DNA from: Treponema sp.
Lineage (GTDB): Bacteria; Spirochaetota; Spirochaetia; Treponematales; Breznakiellaceae
Reading direction: 5' to 3'
Length of the DNA stretch: 39,214 bases
Assembly (NCBI GenBank): GCA_031268385.1
Contig: JAIRXH010000140.1
Coordinates: forward strand, 1-39,214
Part shown: piece after piece, positions 14,797 to 23,353 of the stretch
Layout of the letters: each line of letters opens with the position of its first letter
How positions within the stretch are numbered: the stretch's first letter is position 1
Position numbers and translations under genes: made by a program
Notes under the pieces: generated by a model
The model's input: only the letters and a program-made list of their open reading frames with translations
Told to the model about the DNA's origin: nothing
Databases searched by the model: none

Positions 14797-14827
14797 TTAT
14801 TCAATAACTGAAGTTATTGAATAACTC
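14797..14827. repeat. Dispersed palindromic repeat, copy 2 (TetR-RND gap)
   Basis: Perfect 13-bp arms (14797-14809 and 14812-14824) surround GA. Positions 14802-14827 are the exact inverse of the repeat at 9744-9769. It lies between the TetR gene and the RND exporter, where it could serve as an operator or as an mRNA stem-loop. It excludes TTG 14817 as the exporter start. Confidence 0.75.
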
Positions 14828-14852
14828 TATAGTAAAAAATAGGGGTAACATA

Positions 14853-17549
14853 ATGGCGAAATTTTTCAGGTATCCCTGGCTGATTCTTGCCGTCATAGCC
14901 GTCATAACGTTTTTTTTTGCCGCGCAGCTTCCGCGGGCGGAACTTGACAACAACAACCTCCGTTTTGTTCCAAAGGACGATCCGGCCCTCGCCGTGTCGC
15001 GGGACATAGACAATACCTTCGGAAGTTCCCTTTTCATTCTGATAGGACTGGAACGAAAATACGGAACCGTTTTTGACGGGGAATTTCTCGGCCTTGTAGA
15101 CGACTTTGTACGGTGGGTCGAGGAAATTCCCGTTGTCGAAAATGTCAAGGCCATCACCAATACCGATTACATCACGTCCAGCGGCGACTCCATCGTGGTT
15201 GAAAAGCTCACGGGAAGGGAATTTACGGGAAGCCCGGAAGAAATCGCGGAACTCAAACGGCGTATCCTTTCCTGGGACATGTACAGAAGATCCCTTGTTT
15301 CCGACGACTTTACTTCCACCCAGATCCTGGTGCCCCTTGACATCAGTTCGGATGACGCGGGAAAACCGGAGGTAATCGCCAGCTTTATCCGCATCAGGGA
15401 CAAGGCCAGGGAAATGTTCGACGGCGCCGCCCTGGTCTATGTGACGGGAATGCCCGTCATAAGCGCCGCCATCAACGAGGCGGTTACCGCCGATCTCAGG
15501 CTGCTTGTTCCCCTTGTCATCGCGGTAGTGCTGCTGGTGCTGTTCTTCTCGTTCAGACAATTCACCGGGGTGGTTCTTCCCCTGCTCACGGTTGTTGTCG
15601 CCGTCGTCTGGTCCATAGGCGCCATGCCCCTTTTCGGGGTAAAGCTGTCGGTCATAACAACGGTGCTGCCCGTCATCCTTGTCGCCGTGGGAAGCGCCTA
15701 TGGCATCCATGTGATTACCCATTATATCGCGGATACCGGCGGGAGGATCCTCAGCCGCGAAGAGCACCGCGAACTGGTCTTTGATCTCCTTCGGAAGACA
15801 GGAAAGCCCGTGTTCCTTGCCGCGCTTACCACCTTTGCCGGTTTCTTTTCGTTCTGTTTTACTTCCGTCGTGCCCATAAGGGAATTCGGTTTTTTTTCGA
15901 GTTTCGGGGTCTTTGTTTCCTTCGCCGTGGCGCTTACCCTTATTCCTTCGCTCCTTATCATACGGGGGCCCACATCCCTCCAGAGCGCTTCCCGTTCGCG
16001 TCACGGGGCGGCGGGAAGGCGGGCTGAAGAAAGCGATCCCTTCAGCGCGGCTGTGGCGGCGGGCCTTGTGAAGATCGCCGGAAAGAGGCGCTCTGTCATG
16101 GGGCTTACCGTCCTTGTTACTCTGGGCGCCCTTTTTGGTCTTTCAAGACTCGTCATTGACAATGTGTTTGTGGAGTATTTCAGGGACGATACGGACATTT
16201 ACAGGTCGGATGTTTTTATCCGGGACAAATTCGGCGGCTCAAAAACCGTCAGTGTTGTCATGGAGGCGGACGATTCGGAAACCCTTCTGCATCCCGATTC
16301 CCTTGCCGCCATGGACGGGCTTGGCGCGTACCTTTCCGGGCGGGTTCCCCAGGTGGGCAAGGTCATGGACTTTACTTCCCTTGTCAAACGGATAAACCAG
16401 GTGTTCAACGCCGGGGAGCGTCCCGAAGGGCTTGCCCCCGGCATCCGGGAAAACGCCGAAAGCCAGGAAGAACTGTCCGGCTTTGGTTTCGGCGGCTTTG
16501 GATTTGACCAGGACGATTTCGGTTTCGGCGGTTTTGAACCTGACGGCTCCCGGCAGCCGGACGGCGCCGGAGATTCCGTTTCCGGCGGCGGAATTGCCGG
16601 GGAACCTGGCGGCGGGGGAAAAAAGGTGTACACGGAGGAGGAACTTCTTGACCTCTTCGACAGGGCGGGCGGAAGATCCTGGACTATGAATGCGAACGAT
16701 CTTGTATGGGAACTCAAGCGGCTCGTTAATTACGAGGGCGCCGCCTATTACGAGATACCCGCCGATCCGGCGAAATACGGGAAGAAAAACCGGGAGGAAC
16801 TGGGGCGTCTTGTTTCAAATTATCTTGTGCTCCTTTCGGGAAGCATAGATGAATACGCCAATGATCCCCTTGAACCTACCAGAATAAAATCTACCGTCCA
16901 GCTGCGTACCAGGGGCGAATATGACAGCGGCGCCGCGCTTGCCGAAATAGACGGCTACATAAAGTCCCGCTTTCCTTCCAATGTAAGGGCTGTGGTAGGC
17001 GGCGTTACCCTGGTGGAATTTTCCCTTAACACACTGGTCGTGCAGTCCCAGCTTGTTTCGGTGATCTTTTCCGTTGTCATGGTGTTTGTCATCATCGCGG
17101 TTTCAAACCGGTCGGCTGTCGCGGGCATTATGGCCGTGATTCCCCTTTCCATTTCGGTTCTTGTCAACTTCGCGGTGATGGCTTTCGCGGGGATCAGGCT
17201 CAACATAGGAACCTCCATGGTGGCGAGCGTTTCGGTGGGCATAGGCATTGATTACACCATTCATTACATTGAGGCCTTCAAGCGTGAATACCGGGCCGCC
17301 CTTGCCTCGGGCGGGCAGTTCGGGGACGAATTTCTCGCGAGGACTTTCAGGACATCGGGAAAGGCGATAATAATAAACGCGGTTTCCGTCGGCGCGGGAT
17401 TCGCGGTGCTTCTCTTTTCCGAATTTGTCATGCTGGCCGATCTTGGGCTGCTCATAGCCCTTACCATGGGTACGAGCGCCCTTGTGAGCCTTACGGTCAT
17501 TCCGGTGCTGCTCATGTCCCTCAGGCCACAATTTATCGGCGGGAAGTAA
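14853..17549 (+). CDS. RND/MMPL-type exporter (HAE3-like)
   Basis: This is a large inner-membrane transporter of 898 aa with the RND layout. One N-terminal membrane helix (residues 5-24) is followed by a periplasmic loop (about 25-225), five helices including the sterol-sensing-like block PLLTVVVAVVWSIGAMPLFG, a cytoplasmic stretch, a second helix near 430, a second large loop and a final five-helix block (about 730-890) with SVGIGIDYTIHYIEAF. The Phe/Gly/Asp-rich segment at about residues 543-591 interrupts the second loop. ATG 14853 follows AGGGG by 8 bases. Proteins of this group move lipids or hydrophobic compounds using the proton gradient. The LolA-like protein and the barrel encoded next suggest a trans-envelope pathway. 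Confidence 0.9.
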   Translation: MAKFFRYPWLILAVIAVITFFFAAQLPRAELDNNNLRFVPKDDPALAVSRDIDNTFGSSLFILIGLERKYGTVFDGEFLGLVDDFVRWVEEIPVVENVKAITNTDYITSSGDSIVVEKLTGREFTGSPEEIAELKRRILSWDMYRRSLVSDDFTSTQILVPLDISSDDAGKPEVIASFIRIRDKAREMFDGAALVYVTGMPVISAAINEAVTADLRLLVPLVIAVVLLVLFFSFRQFTGVVLPLLTVVVAVVWSIGAMPLFGVKLSVITTVLPVILVAVGSAYGIHVITHYIADTGGRILSREEHRELVFDLLRKTGKPVFLAALTTFAGFFSFCFTSVVPIREFGFFSSFGVFVSFAVALTLIPSLLIIRGPTSLQSASRSRHGAAGRRAEESDPFSAAVAAGLVKIAGKRRSVMGLTVLVTLGALFGLSRLVIDNVFVEYFRDDTDIYRSDVFIRDKFGGSKTVSVVMEADDSETLLHPDSLAAMDGLGAYLSGRVPQVGKVMDFTSLVKRINQVFNAGERPEGLAPGIRENAESQEELSGFGFGGFGFDQDDFGFGGFEPDGSRQPDGAGDSVSGGGIAGEPGGGGKKVYTEEELLDLFDRAGGRSWTMNANDLVWELKRLVNYEGAAYYEIPADPAKYGKKNREELGRLVSNYLVLLSGSIDEYANDPLEPTRIKSTVQLRTRGEYDSGAALAEIDGYIKSRFPSNVRAVVGGVTLVEFSLNTLVVQSQLVSVIFSVVMVFVIIAVSNRSAVAGIMAVIPLSISVLVNFAVMAFAGIRLNIGTSMVASVSVGIGIDYTIHYIEAFKREYRAALASGGQFGDEFLARTFRTSGKAIIINAVSVGAGFAVLLFSEFVMLADLGLLIALTMGTSALVSLTVIPVLLMSLRPQFIGGK

Positions 17550-17619
17550 TTATTGACACTTCGTATTACTATATGAGTATGCGGCGGTGATTCGGCCGCC
17601 TGGTACAGAGGAGTAAAAA

Positions 17620-18417
17620 ATGAATAAAAAAATTTTTCTGTTTTTTCTGGCCGTTTTCGCGGCAGGGCTTCTTCCGGGAACGGAAGGGCTTTTCGCGCAG
17701 GAGGACGCCTACGCCATTGTACACGCGTCCCGGAACCGTATAAGCGCCCTGACGATTTCCACGAGATCCCGCATGGTCATTACCGCGCGGGACGGAAGCA
17801 CGACGGAACGGATCCTCGATCAGTACTCCAAGGACGGCCAAGGGGGAAACGGCCGGAGCGTTATCGTATTCCAGCGTCCGCAGTCGGTGGCAGGCACCCG
17901 TTTTCTTGTCATTGAAAATCCCGGTTCGAATGACGACCGCTGGATATTTCTTCCGTCGCTGGGAAAGGTGCGGCGCATAGCCGCCTCGGAGGGATCCGCG
18001 AGTTTCATGGGGACCGATTTCTCCTACGACGACATTTCTTCCGCGGGCAGGAGCGCCGATCTTGACAGTCACTCGCTTGCCGGGGAGGAACGTCTTGACG
18101 GGAGGCTCTGCCACGTGATCGAGTCCCGGCCCAGGGACGCTTCGTATCAGTATTCGCGGATGGTTCAGTGGATAGACAGGGAAACAGGGGTTAACCGCAA
18201 ACTTGAATTGTACGACAAACGGAATGTCCTCGTAAAAAGGGTGGAGATGCTTGACGTGCGGGAAATTCAGGGGAGGCTTTCGCCCATGGTCACCAAAATG
18301 ACCACGCTGGCGGCGGGTACCTCGACGATCCTTTACGTGGATATTCTCAAATATGACGATCCCATTCCCGAAAGCGTTTTCACGACCGCGTATCTTGAGA
18401 CAGGGAGGGCGCGGTGA
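17620..18417 (+). CDS. LolA-like outer membrane lipoprotein-sorting protein
   Basis: This is a secreted protein of 265 aa with signal peptide 1-26 (cleavage near GLFA-QED). The mature part matches the outer membrane lipoprotein-sorting protein family, an open beta-sheet half-barrel related to LolA/LolB; its typical sequences are DRWIFLPSLGKVRRIAASEGSASFMGTDFSYDD (positions about 105-140, here split across family motifs WIFLPSLGKVRRI and SFMGTDFSY). T. pallidum TP0789 is, to my knowledge, a member. The gene has GAGGAG before its ATG, follows the RND gene by 70 bases and overlaps the next gene by 4 bases. It probably carries a lipid or hydrophobic molecule through the periplasm between the exporter and the outer membrane. 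Confidence 0.85.
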   Translation: MNKKIFLFFLAVFAAGLLPGTEGLFAQEDAYAIVHASRNRISALTISTRSRMVITARDGSTTERILDQYSKDGQGGNGRSVIVFQRPQSVAGTRFLVIENPGSNDDRWIFLPSLGKVRRIAASEGSASFMGTDFSYDDISSAGRSADLDSHSLAGEERLDGRLCHVIESRPRDASYQYSRMVQWIDRETGVNRKLELYDKRNVLVKRVEMLDVREIQGRLSPMVTKMTTLAAGTSTILYVDILKYDDPIPESVFTTAYLETGRAR

Positions 18418-19874
18418 AAAAATTCGAAGGAAGGCGCCCGTACGCCGTTTTTGCCGCCCTGTTCCTTGTCTTTTTTCCCGCCGGAGGGGGCGCACAGGAC
18501 GCCGGCTTCGGTTTTGGTTTTGACGGTGATGATTCAGGAGGTGTTTCGGTTTCTCTTCCTGTTTCGGTAAAACTTGGCGGCAGGGCGCGGGGGGAGCTTC
18601 TTGCCTTTTTTGATGATCTTAATACCTTTGAGGAACTGAAGAAGTCGCGCCCCGGCGATATTTTTGACGGCGCGCTTTATTTCAGCGCGTCGGCGTCAAA
18701 CGCGGACGCCGTCATAAACCTCACGCTTGGTACGGACGGAAACAGTCCCGTTGCCCTGGACGAGGCTTTCCTCAGGGTGTATTTTGGTCCTCTTGGCATC
18801 GAGGCGGGCCTCAGAAAGCTCACATGGGGCAGGGCCGACAGTTTCGGTCCGCTTGACGTGGTAAACCCCCTGGATTATTCGGATCTTTCGCGGATCATGA
18901 AACTGCGCGAAATCAAGATAGCCCGCCCCATGGTTCACGGAACGGTGGACATTGGAAGCGCTTCAAGGATCGAGGCGGTGTTCATTCCCGGTTTCGAGGG
19001 ACACAAGTTCGCCTCCTCGGGGCGCTGGGCGCCTTCCTTCATGCTGGACAACCTCCTTCCGTCTTCCGTGAACAGCCTCCTTTCCCCCATTGTGAACAGC
19101 GTTTACAACGCCCTTGCTCCCGTTGCGGGCAGTTTTTACAGTCTCCTCCCCGACACGGGAACCATTGAATACATGCAGGCCGGCGCGCGCTTTACCACAA
19201 CCCTTGGGCCCGCCGATTTTGGGGCGCAGTATTTTTTCGGCAACCTCTTCCGGCCTTCGTACAGCATTGAGGGGGTAGACGCTTTTCTTCTCGATCTTGT
19301 GACGGTTCTTCCCTCAAATCCCCGGTACACGGGGAATTTTTCCCTTCTGCGTCCCCATATCGAATATAACCGTTACCACCAGATAGGCGCCGACTGGGCC
19401 CAGGTGGTGGCGGACTTTAACATACGGGCGGAACTCGCGGCCCATATCACGCAGGATCTTGCCGGAGACGCCATCTGGGTGCGGAATCCCTTCATAAGCT
19501 GGTCGTTTGGTTTTGACCGTGATACCGTGTGGGACATCAATGTGAACCTGCAGTGCAACGAGTCCATACGCCTTTTCGGCGACAAAAAAAATGACATTTT
19601 CGAGATTGGTTCCGGGAAAAACGAACTGCCCATTTCCACACGGCTGACGCTGATACTGTCCAAAAAATTCCTCAGGGACAACCTCGAAATCACGTGTACA
19701 GGGATTTATGATCCTGAGGAAACAGGCTTTTACTTTATTCCCGCGGTTTCCTGGTCCATAGGTGAAGTCACCGCGGATCTGCAGGCGGGTATTTTCGCGG
19801 GGAAAGAGGGAGGAGAGTTGTCTTCGTACCGCAACAGCGGCTACATCAAAACGGCGCTGACCTATTCTTTTTAA
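18414..19874 (+). CDS. Outer-membrane beta-barrel protein of an RND/LolA-like system
   Basis: This is a predicted outer-membrane protein of 486 aa. The signal peptide ends at about GGGAQ-DAG. The mature part has many alternating beta strands and ends in ALTYSF, a C-terminal aromatic typical of barrels. Motifs LRVYFGPLGIEAGLRKLTWG and DVVNPLDYSDLSR resemble DUF1302-type or porin-like proteins that accompany MMPL exporters and LolA-like (DUF1329) proteins in proteobacteria. The GTG start overlaps the previous stop by 4 bases (GTGA), so translation is probably coupled. It likely provides the outer-membrane end of the pathway. The family call is from motif and context only. Confidence 0.75.
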   Translation: MKKFEGRRPYAVFAALFLVFFPAGGGAQDAGFGFGFDGDDSGGVSVSLPVSVKLGGRARGELLAFFDDLNTFEELKKSRPGDIFDGALYFSASASNADAVINLTLGTDGNSPVALDEAFLRVYFGPLGIEAGLRKLTWGRADSFGPLDVVNPLDYSDLSRIMKLREIKIARPMVHGTVDIGSASRIEAVFIPGFEGHKFASSGRWAPSFMLDNLLPSSVNSLLSPIVNSVYNALAPVAGSFYSLLPDTGTIEYMQAGARFTTTLGPADFGAQYFFGNLFRPSYSIEGVDAFLLDLVTVLPSNPRYTGNFSLLRPHIEYNRYHQIGADWAQVVADFNIRAELAAHITQDLAGDAIWVRNPFISWSFGFDRDTVWDINVNLQCNESIRLFGDKKNDIFEIGSGKNELPISTRLTLILSKKFLRDNLEITCTGIYDPEETGFYFIPAVSWSIGEVTADLQAGIFAGKEGGELSSYRNSGYIKTALTYSF

Positions 19875-19880
19875 GAGCCT

Positions 19881-19894
19881 CCCGGGAAGCCGGG
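19881..19894. terminator. Short hairpin between convergent genes
   Basis: CCCGG-GAAG-CCGGG sits in the 21-base gap between the barrel gene and the convergent DUF4139 gene. It has no T-run, so it is at best a weak bidirectional terminator. Confidence 0.3.
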
Positions 19895-19895
19895 A

Positions 19896-22019
19896 TTACA
19901 GCGCGAGGGACGCGAGATAGTTTTCAAACGCTTCCCGCGCTGTCCGCGATGTCTTTTCCGCCTGTTCAAGCTGCTCAAGAAGACTGTCTATGCCGGCGTC
20001 CGCCGTGGAAAGGCGCCGCAGATATTCCTGTCCCTGGGGCGTCGTGTTTCCAGCCGCTTCAAGGTTTGCCCGTATGCGGGCCTGCTCGGAAATGAGGCGT
20101 TCCCTTCTGTCCGCGATGGCCGTTTCTTCCTCTTTCGCCGCGTCGGCCGCCTGTTTCAGCGAAACGGCTTCCCGCAGGGCCCGCCTAACGCTCTCGGGAA
20201 TCTCCCGTGTTGACGCGTAGGAGAGCAGGTTTTCTGTGCGCAGGGCCGAAAGGGTTATCCGTTCCGAAAGGGGAATTTCCTCGTGTACGGAAAAGACGCT
20301 TTCGGAACCGGCGCCTATGGAGCGGATGAAGCGGTACACCGCCTGGGTTTTTTCCTCCGGCTCCGACAGAATTACCGGTTTGGAGGAAAGCGCCTGTTCC
20401 GGCTTTTCCCGCGAAAGTTCCGCGCCCGCCGTTATGGGATGTTCAATGACAAGCTCCCGCGTCTGGTCCGTGTTGTTTTTTACCGTGTACGTGCGCTCGT
20501 GCAGCTCCCGCCTGCTTACCGTCATGACTCCGCCTGATATGGCCGCGGCGCTTATAACCCGCGAAACGGATGTTTTCGAGATCGCCGTAACGGAAAGATC
20601 CTCCCCGTAGGAAAGGAGCCTTTTCTCCCCGCCTGAAAGGAATTCTATGAGGGCGTCTCCGGCATAGGTCCCCCCGTCGTACACCGTGACAGGACCGGCG
20701 GGGAACTGTATGTCCGTTGTATTGGTAATTTCGGCTCCAAGCCGAGGATGTACGATTTTATTGGCCATGTCCGCCCCGGAAAGGACAAGCAGCTTCCTGA
20801 CAGGAGGCCTCGCCTGTACCATGGGCAGCATGGCGCTCATGCGGCGGTCAAGGGTTACGTCCCGTATGGTGAACTCGAACTGATCCCCTGCGGCTTGGGC
20901 CTCGGCCGCCAAAGCTCCGTAATCGGCGACGGTATCGGCCATCGCCTTGTTCATGGGCGGGGCGGCGCGCGCGCGCATTGCGGGAGCTATCGACTGCTCC
21001 TCCATTACAGAGGGGCTTTCGGGGTTGAAATCCGTGTCGTCCCATGCATATCCCGAATCGTAGGTTTTCGCTTCGGCGGTTCCCGCGATTGCCAGGGGCA
21101 GAACAGGCCTCGAAATATAAAAGGGCGGATAAAGATTCTGTATGAACGAAACGGGCCTTCCGGCCACGAGCGACAGTTCCACATTTTTCCAGTCGCTGTC
21201 GCTGTCGTTATCGACAATGGCCCATCCCTGAAGAAAGGCCCCGTCCCCGGACGCGAGATCCAGCCTGTAGGAGACTTTCCAGACAGGGGCGGAAATGACG
21301 TAACTTGCCGAAACGGAACGGCTTTCTCCGCCGCCCAGATTAAGGGTGAGTTCACGCGAAGTTGAATTGCCCGACGCCGCGAGAAGATCCAGCGCCCGGT
21401 TCAGATCCGCTCCCACGCGGGGATCGGGAAAATTTACGGTGGCTATGTCCTTCAGGTTTACCGAACGGAGGCCCGATGCCGTAAAGATGATGAGCCAGGG
21501 TTCCGCCGCCGCCGGAAGGCGGGATTCCTGTACCGGGGCGCTTTTGTATTCGATGCCGATGATTCTTCCCCGTATGGAAGAAGGGGCGGTAATTTCTATT
21601 TCCGCCCCCCTCATGGACGCCAGTATGGACGCGAGATCGGGATTTCCCGAAAGATCGATTAAAAGGCTTCCAAGGGTGGCGGCAAGGGTCTGTTCCGAAG
21701 GGTAGCTTACCCTCGGCGCTTCTCCCCCTGCGGAGGCGGGATCAAGGATTACCAGCGATTTGAGCGCGTCGTTGACGGCTTCGGTCCTGAAGGGGAGCCG
21801 CACGACGGACGGTCCTGAAACCGTTCCCGAATGTTCATAATAGGCGACGCCGGAAGAAAAAAGGGCGATACGCCTGAGCGGAAGGTCCGCGGCCGGGCCG
21901 GAACGCGCCGCTTCTCCCGCCGCCTGGGCTTCAAGGCCGGTCGTGGCGGCCAATCCCAATACCGCCAGTAACGCTCCGGCCGCCGTCTTTCCTGTTATGC
22001 CGTGTACCGGTGTTTTCAT
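19896..22019 (-). CDS. DUF4139 domain secreted protein
   Basis: This exported protein (707 aa) has a signal peptide (MKTPVHGITGKTAAGALLAV, continuing to about residue 32). The DUF4139 domain is recognised by VWKVSYRLDLASGDGAFLQG and the NDSDSDWKNVELSLVAGRP stretch, both typical. The C-terminal 110 residues are charged and heptad-like (ERLISEQARIRANLEAAGN), probably a coiled coil. ATG 22019 overlaps the DUF3999 stop as ATGA and has GGGGGA upstream, so it is the last gene of the pfp operon. DUF4139 proteins include MuiA-like ones, but no molecular function is established. Location in the periplasm or outer membrane is inferred. Confidence 0.8.
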   Translation of the reverse strand: MKTPVHGITGKTAAGALLAVLGLAATTGLEAQAAGEAARSGPAADLPLRRIALFSSGVAYYEHSGTVSGPSVVRLPFRTEAVNDALKSLVILDPASAGGEAPRVSYPSEQTLAATLGSLLIDLSGNPDLASILASMRGAEIEITAPSSIRGRIIGIEYKSAPVQESRLPAAAEPWLIIFTASGLRSVNLKDIATVNFPDPRVGADLNRALDLLAASGNSTSRELTLNLGGGESRSVSASYVISAPVWKVSYRLDLASGDGAFLQGWAIVDNDSDSDWKNVELSLVAGRPVSFIQNLYPPFYISRPVLPLAIAGTAEAKTYDSGYAWDDTDFNPESPSVMEEQSIAPAMRARAAPPMNKAMADTVADYGALAAEAQAAGDQFEFTIRDVTLDRRMSAMLPMVQARPPVRKLLVLSGADMANKIVHPRLGAEITNTTDIQFPAGPVTVYDGGTYAGDALIEFLSGGEKRLLSYGEDLSVTAISKTSVSRVISAAAISGGVMTVSRRELHERTYTVKNNTDQTRELVIEHPITAGAELSREKPEQALSSKPVILSEPEEKTQAVYRFIRSIGAGSESVFSVHEEIPLSERITLSALRTENLLSYASTREIPESVRRALREAVSLKQAADAAKEEETAIADRRERLISEQARIRANLEAAGNTTPQGQEYLRRLSTADAGIDSLLEQLEQAEKTSRTAREAFENYLASLAL

Positions 22020-23353
22020 GGTACATCCCCCTTCTTTATGATTCCCGCGGCATAACAGGCAAGGCCCGTCAGAATAATTGCCGCTACTCCCAGTATACCC
22101 CATAAAAGAAATTCTCCAAAGCGCCGGGGCGGAGGGGAACCTTTTCCGCCCTCCCTGTAGACAAATTCCCCGGCGGCGGCCCTTTCGGCGGCCGTCCCGG
22201 CGGGAACCGTGAAACTCTCCGGGGGGCCCGCGCCGGCGTTTCCAAAGGCAAGAGTCCAGGGCCCCTTGCCCCTTCCGGGAAAAACGATCTCCCTTGCTTC
22301 CCAGAAAAAAACCCCTTCGGGGGCCTTGGCGAAGGGGAAAGAAAGCGATTCAAGTTCCCAGTAAGGCGCCGAAGAGGATATGTCCATGGGCTCATGGGTC
22401 CGCTCCCCGTCTTCACCTGAAAAACGAAACAGGGTCATCCGTCCCGCGTTCCGCCATTCGCCGTTTTTATCCCTGTTTCTTAGCAGCGCCTCAATGGAGT
22501 CGGCTTCAGGAAGGATGAAATTGACGGACACGACAGGATAAAACCCCCCCGTGTCATAGTCAATGACGCGGCGCCGTTCGTCACGGAAGGTTCCCGCCGC
22601 GATCCTTTCCATACGGGGAGGCGGCGCTTGTACTTCGTCAAAATACGCCGTGACGCCCAGGAGCGGCGGAACGGGAGTTTCAAATTTCAAAAGAACATAA
22701 CGCGCGCCGGTTTCGGGGACCAGGACGGTATTGCGGTTTACGTCCGAATTGCCGTACCGGGCGATGATCTGCCGCCTTCCGGATTCCTGCCACCGGGAAA
22801 GATCCTCCGTTCCCGAAAATAACCGTACGGCGGAATTGTAATTGCTTCCGTCTTCCAGGGAAAGGACAAGGGAAGACGGAGCGTAACCGAACGCGGAACA
22901 GTCAAGGAGGTACACAGGCCCGCCGCCCGCCGTTCCGCCGCCCCGGCTGTTGACGCGGACCACCGTTCCCGACGTGTCTATTACTATGTCGGTTCCGGCG
23001 GGAAGCGCGCCGTTTTCCTCTTCCCATACAAAGAACGGCACATCCCGCGGCGGCGGAATAAAGACGGCCCCTGGAACGGGTCGCACCGTAAAGGGAACCG
23101 GGAAACCTTCGGCGTCAAAGATCCGCATGTCGGCCATGTCGGCCCGTTCAAGTCCCCGGTACACCGCCTCGGGAATTTCAAAGGAAAGGAGCCTCCCCTC
23201 CCTTCCGTCAAGGACGATCCTTCCGGCAAATTCCCCTTTCTCCTTTTCCTTTCCGGCCGGCGCCTCCATCTCCTTTTCCTCAAACGCCGGTTCCGTCATG
23301 GCGGGTTCCCGCCACAGGACAGGAAGGAAAAGAAGGAAAACAGCTTTACGCAT
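22016..23353 (-). CDS. DUF3999 family envelope protein
   Basis: This envelope protein (445 aa) has an N-terminal signal (MRKAVFLLFLPVLW), an acidic Glu/Lys-rich linker, a large periplasmic beta-rich region and one C-terminal membrane helix (about residues 416-437, LLWGILGVAAIILTGLACYA) before a short cytoplasmic tail. This is the usual shape of DUF3999. DUF3999 genes commonly lie beside DUF2339 genes, as here. Its start overlaps the DUF2339 gene by 8 bases and its stop overlaps the DUF4139 gene by 4, so translation is likely coupled. Function unknown; RFSGEDGERTHEP and the beta-rich body suggest a binding or scaffold role. Confidence 0.75.
   Translation of the reverse strand: MRKAVFLLFLPVLWREPAMTEPAFEEKEMEAPAGKEKEKGEFAGRIVLDGREGRLLSFEIPEAVYRGLERADMADMRIFDAEGFPVPFTVRPVPGAVFIPPPRDVPFFVWEEENGALPAGTDIVIDTSGTVVRVNSRGGGTAGGGPVYLLDCSAFGYAPSSLVLSLEDGSNYNSAVRLFSGTEDLSRWQESGRRQIIARYGNSDVNRNTVLVPETGARYVLLKFETPVPPLLGVTAYFDEVQAPPPRMERIAAGTFRDERRRVIDYDTGGFYPVVSVNFILPEADSIEALLRNRDKNGEWRNAGRMTLFRFSGEDGERTHEPMDISSSAPYWELESLSFPFAKAPEGVFFWEAREIVFPGRGKGPWTLAFGNAGAGPPESFTVPAGTAAERAAAGEFVYREGGKGSPPPRRFGEFLLWGILGVAAIILTGLACYAAGIIKKGDVP

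Noticed and set aside
14814-16004. Large minus-strand open frame within the RND gene
   Set aside because: Composition is Gly/Asp/Lys/Arg-rich as expected for the shadow of a GC-rich gene; the sense strand encodes a clear RND family protein.
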